64,000 bases of DNA from Spirochaetaceae bacterium (GTDB taxonomy: Bacteria > Spirochaetota > Leptospiria > Leptospirales > Leptonemataceae), in NCBI GenBank assembly GCA_002730875.1, contig PCBI01000012.1, positions 206,356-270,355 of the forward strand. Reading direction: 5' to 3'. Position 1 is the stretch's first letter; the number at the start of each line of letters is the position of its first letter. Positions 25,700 to 33,809 of this stretch are shown here, piece by piece. Below the pieces are notes generated by a model. That model ran no database searches. It worked only from the letters and a program-made list of their open reading frames with translations, and was not told the DNA's origin. The position numbers were made by a program, and so were the translations under genes.

Positions 25700-27997
25700 T
25701 CAGGGATCAGCGTGAAGATAATGCGCCAGCTTTCTTTGAAGATCAGCAATGTCCAGAGGCTTGGTCAGGTAATCGTCAAAACCGGCGTTTCGCGCATTGG
25801 AAATTTCGGATTCCATGGCATCCGCAGAGATGCAAATGGCTGGCTTCACGCTCGCATCGCGCCAGCTTCTAATGGTCTGAATGATTTCAAAGCCAGTGAG
25901 ATCCGGCAGCCGCAGATCAATGAGAAATAGGTCTACATCGTTTTCGCGGGCCATTCGCAAACCTTCTTCGCCGGTGTTGGCTTTTAGCAGTTCGACCCCC
26001 GGAGTAGAAAGAATAATCTGCTCCATGAGCCGCATGTTGATCGGGTTGTCTTCGATGTAGAGTACTTTGCCATGGATGGCATTTAGATCTTTTCCTTCTT
26101 GAGGTTTCAGATCCAGGTCTGAAAGAGGCGAGGCTGCCTCTCCCTCCCGGAAATACAGACAAAAGGTGGATCCTTTTCCGGAAGCCGAATGGAAGCGAAG
26201 ACCGCCGCCCATAAGCTCCAGTAGCTCCTTTGTAAGAGCCAATCCCAGCCCTGTTCCTTCAATGCCGGAAGATTCCATGCCCAGACGTTGAAATGGCTCA
26301 AAGAGCTTTGTCTGCTTTTCTTCCGGGATACCCGGGCCGGTGTCCGAAATGGATATTCGCACATTTCCTGTTCCGGTATTTTCGATGCGGACTTCTACAG
26401 AACCATCGGTGCGGTTGTATTTGATGGCATTACTCAAAATGTTAATAACACATTGCTGGCTGCGCAATGGATCGGCATCAATGGCATGGTCCTTACCGGG
26501 TGGCTCGAAGTTCACCCGTATACCCTTTTTCTGGGCCAGGGGGCCGGTTAAACGGATGCATTGCTCTATCAAAGACTTCCCGTCGATGGTAGAGATGTTT
26601 AGATCCAGTTCGCGCGATTCTACTCGGGAGAGGTCCAGAACATCAGCCAGTAGGCCCTGAATGTAGTCTCCGGCTTTTAAGATCTCTGCGATTCGGTGGG
26701 CCTGGGTAGGACCGAGATTTTCCCCGGGCCCGTTCAGCAACTGCGCGTAGCCCAGCATGGCATTTAGCGGGGTCCTGAGTTCATGACTGAGATTGGAAAG
26801 AAATCGAGTTTTGGCCTGGTTATGGTCTAGAGCCCGGCGGTGTTCCTCTTTTTGTCGGGCTTCCTCTTCTTTTCTGCTTGTGATCTCCTGGACCGTTCCA
26901 AAGACCCGCTGGACTTTGTCATCGAATAGTTCGCCTTCCCCGCGCGCTTCAATCCATTTGTATTTTCCTTTCCAGGTCTTTATGGGCAGTTCGAGACAGA
27001 AAGACTGGCCGGCACTCATGGCTCTTTCCACCGCTTCTCGAATGGCCTTTCGACTGGCTTCGTCCGCATAGAATTGAATGGCATTGTGAACATTTGGCTG
27101 ATAGCCATCCGGAACATCGTGAATCCTTCGTGTAACGTCGGACCAGAAAAGAATCCCGGTGGTCAAATCCACTTCCCATCCGCCGATGCCCGCTACCTCG
27201 CTGGTTCGTTCCAGGAAGGTTTCCATTTTTCTAAGCTGCAATTCGCCGAGTTTCTGACTGGTTATATCCTGTACGATGCCTGTGGATCGTAAGGCTTTGC
27301 CCTGGCTATCAAAGGCGGTCTTACACTTTTCCCGAACCCATTTGATGCGTCCGTCCGGAAAGAGTAATCTGTGTTCTATTTCGTATGGCTGGCGGTTCTT
27401 GAGAGAATCTGTATAGGCCTTGTCTACCCGGCCACGATCTTCCGGATGTATGGCGTTCAGAAATGCCTCGTAGGAGGCCGGGAATCGTTCTGGATCGATT
27501 TCGAACATCTCAAAAATGCCCGAGGACCAGTGCAGATGATTGCGTACCAGATCCAGTTCCCAGCGGCCCATAAGAGCAAGGCTTTGCGCTTCGGCCAGTT
27601 CCTGGTTTTCGCGCATAAGCTTTTGAAGTTGGCTTTCGCGTAATGTCACGTCTCGGAGAATGCCCTGGATTTCCTGATCTGCTATGGACCCGATTTTCTC
27701 CAGGATGCGAACCGTACCATCGGGATGCAATATGCGAAAGTGAAGGTTGCACGAATGGCCGGCACCGGAACTCAGGAGCGAGGATTGCACCCGTGCCCGG
27801 TCATCCGGATGAACGAACTGAAAGAATTCCTCTACCCCGACCTTCCGCAACTCGGGGCGTCCGAGTATTTTGGCCGCATTTGCATTAAACTGCAATTCGC
27901 TTGCCTGCAAGTTAAGGGCCCAGTTGCCCACGCGATCGCTGGCATCTATGTAGATAGGTGAATTCATCACAGCAGAGGCATAGTGTGGTAGATTCAC
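25700..27997 (-). CDS. Hybrid sensor histidine kinase with three PAS domains and a receiver
   Basis: 765 residues, no membrane segment, so a cytoplasmic sensor. Three PAS/PAC modules lie at about 20-130, 150-255 and 270-385 ('FVHPDDRARV', 'AIHPEDRGRV' and 'GTVQEITSRK' mark them). The dimerisation helix carries the phospho-accepting His in SHELRTPLNA. The ATPase domain shows 'LSNAIKYN' (N box), 'SDTGPGIP' (G1) and 'GTGLGLAL' (G2). A C-terminal receiver (about 645-765) has 'YIEDNPINMRLM' and 'FLIDLRLPD' with the phosphorylatable Asp, then 'LTKPLD'. The output partner is not encoded nearby. PAS ligand unknown. Confidence 0.93.
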   Translation of the reverse strand: MNLPHYASAVMNSPIYIDASDRVGNWALNLQASELQFNANAAKILGRPELRKVGVEEFFQFVHPDDRARVQSSLLSSGAGHSCNLHFRILHPDGTVRILEKIGSIADQEIQGILRDVTLRESQLQKLMRENQELAEAQSLALMGRWELDLVRNHLHWSSGIFEMFEIDPERFPASYEAFLNAIHPEDRGRVDKAYTDSLKNRQPYEIEHRLLFPDGRIKWVREKCKTAFDSQGKALRSTGIVQDITSQKLGELQLRKMETFLERTSEVAGIGGWEVDLTTGILFWSDVTRRIHDVPDGYQPNVHNAIQFYADEASRKAIREAVERAMSAGQSFCLELPIKTWKGKYKWIEARGEGELFDDKVQRVFGTVQEITSRKEEEARQKEEHRRALDHNQAKTRFLSNLSHELRTPLNAMLGYAQLLNGPGENLGPTQAHRIAEILKAGDYIQGLLADVLDLSRVESRELDLNISTIDGKSLIEQCIRLTGPLAQKKGIRVNFEPPGKDHAIDADPLRSQQCVINILSNAIKYNRTDGSVEVRIENTGTGNVRISISDTGPGIPEEKQTKLFEPFQRLGMESSGIEGTGLGLALTKELLELMGGGLRFHSASGKGSTFCLYFREGEAASPLSDLDLKPQEGKDLNAIHGKVLYIEDNPINMRLMEQIILSTPGVELLKANTGEEGLRMARENDVDLFLIDLRLPDLTGFEIIQTIRSWRDASVKPAICISADAMESEISNARNAGFDDYLTKPLDIADLQRKLAHYLHADP

Positions 27998-28249
27998 GAA
28001 AACGTGTCAGTAAAAAATTCAGGAAAGTCCGTATTCCCGCGAAAGGTGGGTGCAGTACCCCGGTATGGGATCGGATGCCCGTCTTTCAGGCAGGGGGATA
28101 AGTCGGTTCCCCTGCTTGCTTGGGACGAGAATCCCATATGTTTGTCGAAAAAAAATGATTCTTTGTGGTTTAGAGTCTCCGGTTGCTTTTTGACCGGCTA
28201 GCGCGGCGCAGGAATCGGAAAGGTCGCGTCATCGGACACGTTCTAGCTT

Positions 28250-28642
28250 CTAGTGTTGGTTCTCTAAAATCTTGCGAGCTTCTTTGAGTAGATCCGTGGC
28301 CACAGGAACTCGGATCATGCCGTCTTTGTCGGGCTTCATGTCGTCCGGGGCGAAAACGTCTTCCAGGGAATCGTCCTTCAGTTTGTCCGGACCAATCCAC
28401 TGGGCAAAGGCGCCCACCATTCGGCGGTGTAGATCATCGATCTTGATTTGAGCGCCGGCCTTTTTGTAATAGCCATACGCCATTAATGGAAGGCGTTTTT
28501 CATACATGTAGTAGTCGCCGATGCGGATCAAGCCTTCTGAATACCCCGCTTTGGTGTAGAACTCCCGAGCTCGGTGGAAGTCTTCCTCTTCAAAGGCCAC
28601 GTCGCCGCGCCGGATAAGTTCTTCTTTGATCCTGGCATCCAT
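28250..28642 (-). CDS. Small TPR-like hypothetical protein
   Basis: 130 residues, soluble. The first 75 residues read as two tetratricopeptide-like helical hairpins ('RRGDVAFEEEDFHRAREFYTKAG', then 'RIGDYYMYEKRLPLMAYGYYKKAG', each with small and aromatic residues at TPR positions). The rest is charged, without motifs. TPR proteins usually mediate protein contacts. The gene sits in a run of four same-strand genes ending with the bactofilin/M23 pair upstream. No ribosome-binding site is obvious before ATG 28642. Confidence 0.7.
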   Translation of the reverse strand: MDARIKEELIRRGDVAFEEEDFHRAREFYTKAGYSEGLIRIGDYYMYEKRLPLMAYGYYKKAGAQIKIDDLHRRMVGAFAQWIGPDKLKDDSLEDVFAPDDMKPDKDGMIRVPVATDLLKEARKILENQH

Positions 28643-28740
28643 TACTACTTATTACGGCAATTTGCTGGAGTAGGGCAAGAGGAAAAACGGTCTTTCAAAA
28701 GAGGTTCTATGGGGCGCGGGCGGCGCGCTACCGGAACCGT

Positions 28741-29241
28741 TCAATATACGTCAAACTGATGCCAGTATTTGTAATATGCCCTTTCCGCGAAATCCTCGTC
28801 GGTCATGCCGCTGGTATCCTCGGCCAGCAGCCGAACAAAAGCGGCACAGGCCCGGAGCTGCTCTTCCGAAAAAAGCGAATACTTTTTATCGTCGAATTCC
28901 TTCCGTTTTGGTTCATGCACACTGCGTTCCAGAGCATACAGCGCATTGTCCAGTGGAACCCTTCCCGGATGGGAATAGTTGCGCAGGTACCAGACCATGA
29001 ATGCAGGAAGATAGTATCTGAACCCCACCGGATCCAGATAGCTCAAAGCGAACTGACATTCCTCTAGATGATCATCCGGAACATCTTGCCAGGGGCCTTT
29101 ATGATCCTTTTTCCAGTGAATCGCATCATTGTCGTAATCCCAATTATCATGGGCTTCCGCTACATGCAATGTCAGCTTGTCCGGCTGAGGCACGCCATCA
29201 AAGGCAGATTGGATGAGTTCTATGACCTGTTCTTTGTCCAT
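28741..29241 (-). CDS. DUF6714-like hypothetical protein
   Basis: 166 residues, soluble, rich in Asp, Trp and Tyr. The pattern 'MDKEQVIELIQSAFDGVPQP' at the start, a 'DLxYLDPVGFRYYLPAFMVWYL' type block in the middle and 'LFSEEQLRACAAFVRLL' near the end match a widespread bacterial family of unknown function (DUF6714-type). No catalytic motif is recognised. A CAGGG sequence precedes ATG 29241. Confidence 0.65.
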   Translation of the reverse strand: MDKEQVIELIQSAFDGVPQPDKLTLHVAEAHDNWDYDNDAIHWKKDHKGPWQDVPDDHLEECQFALSYLDPVGFRYYLPAFMVWYLRNYSHPGRVPLDNALYALERSVHEPKRKEFDDKKYSLFSEEQLRACAAFVRLLAEDTSGMTDEDFAERAYYKYWHQFDVY

Positions 29242-29460
29242 GGTACCCTGGCTGTGCAGATACCTCCTGCATGGGAGGGCGGGGGATCTGAATTGAGAAA
29301 AACATCATATGCTTTAATGAGCGCTCGAAGGCTGGGATGAGCGCAGGACTCCAGGACGGCATTGCAAAAGTTAGAGAAAAACGATCAATTCGTGATACTG
29401 GAAATCCGATTTCCTTCGGCGTGGGTTGGTAGAATCGGGCTCCGTTCTTCCGTCCGGGAT

Positions 29461-29811
29461 TCAAGCAGTGGCGGGGGTGTTGATAGTACAGCGACCCTGG
29501 AATACAGTGCCGTCTTCAACGATCAAGCTCGGGGTTACGATATCTCCGTAGAGCTTGCCTGTGGAAAGAAGAACCACCCGGGTTTTTGCCTGAATAGAGC
29601 CCCGGATCTCGCCTCCTACGACAACGATCCCTGCGCGAATGTCGGTATCTACCAGACCGCTCTGCCCAACCAGAACCTTGCCTTCGGTCTCAATGAGACC
29701 TTTGAAGTAGCCATCGATTCGAATTAGATCTTTGACTTTAAACTCGCCGCGAAATTCGGAGCCTTCGCCAATGAGCGAATTGACGATTAACGATTCGGTG
29801 GATTCAGCCAT
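29461..29811 (-). CDS. Bactofilin
   Basis: 116 residues built almost entirely of short beta repeats, the right-handed beta-helix of bactofilins (DUF583). Diagnostic strings are 'LIGEGSEFRGEF', 'RIDGYFKGLIETEG', 'VGGEIRGSI' and 'LYGDIVTPSLIVEDG'. Bactofilins polymerise without nucleotide on the inner face of the membrane and position cell-wall enzymes to set cell shape. ATG 29811 has an AGGA site and lies inside the last codons of the M23-like gene (25-nt overlap), so the two are translationally coupled. Confidence 0.93.
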   Translation of the reverse strand: MAESTESLIVNSLIGEGSEFRGEFKVKDLIRIDGYFKGLIETEGKVLVGQSGLVDTDIRAGIVVVGGEIRGSIQAKTRVVLLSTGKLYGDIVTPSLIVEDGTVFQGRCTINTPATA

Positions 29812-30947
29812 TGTTCCTGCAGATGATTCATGAATGCGTGTGGATTGTAGGCTACCGTGCCTATATGTAACTCGTAGTATAGCATGTTCGTGGGGGCCTG
29901 ACCGGTGCGACCGGATGTGCCAATGGTCTGGCCTTTTTCCACTGTATCGCCCACGCCCACATCGACACGATCCAGGTGAGCGTAGAATGTCTTCATACCG
30001 AATCGATGCTCTACCCAGATATGCAGTCCAAAAACGTCATCGTAGTCGATGCTTATGACTTCGCCCGGAGCGGTACTTACGACTTCGGTACCCGGTACCG
30101 TGCCGATTTCAATCCCCTGGCGAAAAACTTGCTTGCCGCGCAGAGTATCTGTTTGCCAGCCGTAGGGACTGAGAATATATCCCTGCGCAGGCCAGATACT
30201 GGGAGTGTTGGTGAGTAGGTTCTGCATCTCCCGGGATTTAAGCTCTTTCAGTATTCGGTCCGAAAGCTCCACGGCTCGCTTCAGGTTTTCGTTGTCCTGT
30301 CGGGAAAGGAAAAGTACCCGCTGCAGAAGCTCTTCGGTCCTCGTCTGGTCGCAATCGCTGCCCAGTTCCTTGCACTCTTTGACCGCGGTGCGAAGCTTCT
30401 CCAGTTCATCTTCCATGATGGCCTGGCCGGCGCCCCCCTGGGCATAGGGTTCGGTTTTCTTCCCGCCCAGCTTCAAGTAGAGCTCGGCGATTGTATTTGC
30501 ATATCGAGTAATGGTTCCGTGCAGAGGCAGGATTTCTTCGGCCATGCGAACGCTCTGCAGATTAAACTGGGAGTTGGAAAGCCCCATATCGTAGAACTGA
30601 ATATCTTCCCCGGATTTACCTACCAGGCTAAAAACAGAGATGGTCATTACGATGAGAAGCGTAATGAGTCCGGCAGCAAGAGAATAGAGCGTAATATGGG
30701 CGTTAAAGATCTTACGTTCATTGTGGGGAATCACCATGATGGTGAGCTTTTCCCGACCCTTTAAATGAACCCACTCTAGAAACTCTCGAAAATCGTGTTT
30801 CCATTTATCCCAGCGGGTCGGCGGTTTCTGCGGTTGGCCCGGATCACGAAGATAGTCCTGAAGCTGCGAATAGGACATGGGATCGGAGGACTTTTTTCGG
30901 CCCCTGGTGCTGGCTTTTTTCTGTTTGTCGCTTCTCTGTTTAGCCAT
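29787..30947 (-). CDS. Catalytically degenerate M23 (LytM-like) membrane protein
   Basis: 386 residues: a basic cytoplasmic tail (1-85), one membrane helix ('LYSLAAGLITLLIVMTISVF', about 88-107), a periplasmic helical region with coiled-coil character (about 120-245) and a C-terminal LytM domain (about 265-375). Of the four conserved zinc-site positions only one stays intact: the usual H-x-G-x-D is R-Q-G-I-E, and the usual H-x-H is M-L-Y before 'YELHIG', while 'YAHLD' keeps its His. It is thus likely inactive as an endopeptidase and regulatory, as EnvC/NlpD-type LytM proteins are. Its coupling to a bactofilin matches known bactofilin-M23 cell-shape modules. Confidence 0.88.
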   Translation of the reverse strand: MAKQRSDKQKKASTRGRKKSSDPMSYSQLQDYLRDPGQPQKPPTRWDKWKHDFREFLEWVHLKGREKLTIMVIPHNERKIFNAHITLYSLAAGLITLLIVMTISVFSLVGKSGEDIQFYDMGLSNSQFNLQSVRMAEEILPLHGTITRYANTIAELYLKLGGKKTEPYAQGGAGQAIMEDELEKLRTAVKECKELGSDCDQTRTEELLQRVLFLSRQDNENLKRAVELSDRILKELKSREMQNLLTNTPSIWPAQGYILSPYGWQTDTLRGKQVFRQGIEIGTVPGTEVVSTAPGEVISIDYDDVFGLHIWVEHRFGMKTFYAHLDRVDVGVGDTVEKGQTIGTSGRTGQAPTNMLYYELHIGTVAYNPHAFMNHLQEQWLNPPNR

Positions 30948-31412
30948 TTTGATTCTCGCCCTCGGGGCAACCCTGGTTCCGAAGCATGTTGCTTAAAAAA
31001 CCGTCTCTGTCAGTCCAATGCCTGCACTTTTTGAAGGGTATGCTTTCCTGTCATTTTCATTTTCGGCCCTGACAGCCCGGGGCTGCATAGCTCGTCCACT
31101 TTCCTGTGCCCAGGTTGCCGCCCGGGCTACAGCCTCGGCGCATAATATCAGCGACGTACCCGGGTACAGGATAGCCTTGAAGTGGGGCTGCAGTAAATCC
31201 AGCACTTTTCCTGCCTTGCCGGGACCGCGGGGCCCCTGGTCTCAATGCCACAATGCCGGCTTCGACAGGCCTGGCAAGGCCACGGAAGGTAAGAGAAGTC
31301 AGTGGAAAGCCTCCGACTCTGGCTAAAATCGCCGGATTGGAGGGCCTGACCTGCGCACCACTGTTTCGATAATTGTAGGATTCAAAAAAGGTTTGCCTCT
31401 ACGATCCATTGA
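30948..31412. other. Intergenic stretch between divergent genes
   Basis: 465 bp upstream of both the M23-like gene and the acyltransferase fusion. It should hold two promoters; none stands out, and the small open frames on both strands look non-coding. Confidence 0.4.
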
Positions 31413-33491
31413 ATGGAGAATCCGTGGCCTATGGCAGAAAAAGATAGCAACATGAATCCTGATGCGGAAGGCGGCGCTCATACACATGCGCCCTGGCAGC
31501 GCGAGTTTTTTAAGAACATAGAAGGCTTCATCAAGTACGGTGTGCCGGAGGAGCGGGCCAAAGAGATTTTGACCAAGTTCCTCAAACTCTCCGTAAGCAC
31601 GCCGTTGCCGGATGTTACAAAAACATTCCAGAACCCGGATCTTCTGGATGAAGTTGGCGTACATACTCGCCAGGACCCGGCTCTGCGGGATTTCATGGTG
31701 GAGTTTCTTACGCCGCTCATGCGAAACTTTACATTCGAGGGCCGAGAGAATATCCAGTACATCCAACCCCTACTCGGGAAGTTTCCAGTAACTCTGATAT
31801 CCAACCATATGAGTCATCTGGACGCTCCGGCTATCTATAATATGCTCTACAACGAAGGGGGCGATGCCCGAATGATCGCCGACCAGCTGGTCTTCATTGC
31901 CGGTCGTCTTGCTTTTGAGCCGGACTTCGCGCGACTGGCTTTGTACATGTTCGACACTCTTCTGGTATGTTCCAAACTGGACATGTCCGATAACCCGGGT
32001 CTTGCGGATTTGATGACCCGGATCAATATGCGAGCCTTTCGCCAGTCCCAGCAACTACAGAAAGAAGGGCGGATCATGTCTATCTTTCCCGAAGGCACTC
32101 GTAGCCGCACCGGAAGGCTGATCTCCTTCGTCGATACAGTCTATCATTACGTAGCCAATAAGATCATTATTCCGGTAACCCTGGAAGGTACCGATAACAT
32201 TCTACCTACGTCTTCATTCCTTTTTAATGCGGCGAAAGGAAAGATGGCATTGGGCAGGCCCATTTTGGTGGGCAAGCTATCCGCAAAGCAGATGGAAGAA
32301 TTGCCCGATTTTGTGGATCGTCTGGACGTTCCAGAAACCGCGGACAAGAAACAGTACATCATCGATAACCTCGCCACTATTGTAGGCCAGAATCTGCATA
32401 AACATCGTCATGGCACCTATCGAAACCTGTATGTGGCCGACGATCCGCGAAATAAGGAAAACCGACTGATACAGCGGTCCACAAAGCCCGCTCACAAAGT
32501 AGTGGTGATCGGCCACTCTCCTTATGGAACGGCGATAGCATCCGTGCTTGCGAATAAGGATGCCGATATATTAATCTATACGGACGACGCCGAAAAGGCT
32601 CAGGAATACAATGCCCGTCGCGTGGATGGCGCCAACTTTCCGTTACTGAAGTTGCCTCCCAATATCAGCTTCACTTCAAATCCGGTGGATGTGGAACAGG
32701 GAACTCTGTTTGTGCAGGCTGCCCGACCCTGGGAGCTGGATAAGTATTATAGCCGTCTGAAATTGTATCTGGAGAAAGGCGACGCTCCAATCATTAGCGT
32801 TGTAAAGGGTTTTACCGGATCGGAAAAAGGCCTGATTCTGGATGACCTCGCAAATGAATACGATATCGATCCTGCCCGACATGTGGTTATGGCCGGGGCC
32901 AATTATCCCGAGCAGATCATGGAAAGGAAAATCTCCGGCTATGAAATGGCTGCGAATCGAGTGGAACTGGTCAATGAACTTACGCAGCTCTTTAGCACCG
33001 GATACGTATTTGTGCGACCGGCGGTGAATCCTTCGGACGTTAGAGGCGTGCAACTGGGTGGGGCGCTTAAAAACATCTACGCGCTGGCCACGGGACTTCT
33101 GGACGGTTACTATGAAAGCAGTCTGGGCGGTAACTGCGACAATTCCCTGTTTCATGTTTCCAATCGCTTCTTCCGGGAAATGACCGCCATCGGCACGGCC
33201 ATGGGCGGACAGGCGGAAACCTTTGGCGGTCTTTCCGGGCTGACAGATCTAATGCTGGCCTGTTTTGGCGCCGATGCCCGAGATCGTCAATACGCGCACG
33301 ATTTTGTAAAAGGTAAGGCGGATCCCAACCACAAGTCCAACGGAGTCTTCGGCGTGCGATCTCTTCCGAACTTGATTAACCTGAACCCGGACGACTACCC
33401 GGTGGCTTTTGCGGTGCATGCCGTGATGGTGAAAGGCATGGAAGGCGAGAAAGTTCTGGAAAGCATCATGTACAGTCTGCGTAAATTTTGA
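31413..33491 (+). CDS. Fusion: glycerol-phosphate acyltransferase + glycerol-3-phosphate dehydrogenase
   Basis: 692 residues. Residues about 90-330 are a PlsB/PlsC-type acyltransferase with the NHxxxxD motif (NHMSHLD, 131-137) and FPEGTRSR (225-232). Residues about 358-692 are an NAD(P)-dependent glycerol-3-phosphate dehydrogenase of the GpsA fold: 'VVVIGHSPYGTAIASVLA' replaces the usual GxGxxG, then 'GGALKNIYALATGLLDG' with the catalytic Lys and 'FGGLSGLTDLMLACFG'. One polypeptide could thus reduce dihydroxyacetone phosphate and acylate the product, the first steps of phospholipid synthesis. The nucleotide fingerprint is altered (GHSPYG), so cofactor binding needs testing. ATG 31431 is an alternative start. 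Confidence 0.88.
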   Translation: MENPWPMAEKDSNMNPDAEGGAHTHAPWQREFFKNIEGFIKYGVPEERAKEILTKFLKLSVSTPLPDVTKTFQNPDLLDEVGVHTRQDPALRDFMVEFLTPLMRNFTFEGRENIQYIQPLLGKFPVTLISNHMSHLDAPAIYNMLYNEGGDARMIADQLVFIAGRLAFEPDFARLALYMFDTLLVCSKLDMSDNPGLADLMTRINMRAFRQSQQLQKEGRIMSIFPEGTRSRTGRLISFVDTVYHYVANKIIIPVTLEGTDNILPTSSFLFNAAKGKMALGRPILVGKLSAKQMEELPDFVDRLDVPETADKKQYIIDNLATIVGQNLHKHRHGTYRNLYVADDPRNKENRLIQRSTKPAHKVVVIGHSPYGTAIASVLANKDADILIYTDDAEKAQEYNARRVDGANFPLLKLPPNISFTSNPVDVEQGTLFVQAARPWELDKYYSRLKLYLEKGDAPIISVVKGFTGSEKGLILDDLANEYDIDPARHVVMAGANYPEQIMERKISGYEMAANRVELVNELTQLFSTGYVFVRPAVNPSDVRGVQLGGALKNIYALATGLLDGYYESSLGGNCDNSLFHVSNRFFREMTAIGTAMGGQAETFGGLSGLTDLMLACFGADARDRQYAHDFVKGKADPNHKSNGVFGVRSLPNLINLNPDDYPVAFAVHAVMVKGMEGEKVLESIMYSLRKF

Positions 33492-33591
33492 TTCAGTCGG
33501 ACAAAGACTGCATAGAATCTGATGCCCCTGCGGGCACGGCTTACCTCTGCAACGCCAGGCAAGGCCCAAATTTGCTAATTCTTGCATTACT

Positions 33592-33627
33592 GATCTCTCC
33601 CGAGGCTGGAGGGCCCCGGGAGAGATC
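33592..33627 (+). terminator. Stem-loop downstream of the acyltransferase fusion
   Basis: GATCTCTCCCG (33592-33602) and CGGGAGAGATC (33617-33627) are perfect 11-bp arms around a 14-nt loop, 100 bp after the stop. No U-run follows, so it may be an RNA stabiliser or a U-less terminator. Confidence 0.45.
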
Positions 33628-33694
33628 GGTACCAGCCGGGGCAGGCACCCTGCCTGTTACCGTCATTTCTTAACATATAACAATGAAAGTTAGT

Positions 33695-33711
33695 GACAGA
33701 AGGCTTCTGTC
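33695..33711. promoter_or_regulatory. 17-bp palindrome, candidate operator
   Basis: GACAGAAG-G-CTTCTGTC, perfect arms of 8 bp, centred about 107 bp before the kinase ATG. Its size and position suit a dimeric regulator site, but no protein can be assigned. Confidence 0.35.
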
Positions 33712-33809
33712 CTCCTATTTTGCTCACACCCTGTCTGGTTTTTTACTCCACCCCGGGGGAAAGTTTTTTGGCGCAGTATAGCCTTTGAGCATTCAGTTTG
33801 AGCACTCTG

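Larger units (their letters stand above)
33492..33809. other. Intergenic region with several hairpins
   Basis: Contains a perfect 11-bp inverted repeat (33592-33627), a smaller hairpin with GGCAGG/CCTGCC (33640-33654) and a 17-bp palindrome (33695-33711). It separates the acyltransferase fusion from the kinase gene. Confidence 0.55.
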
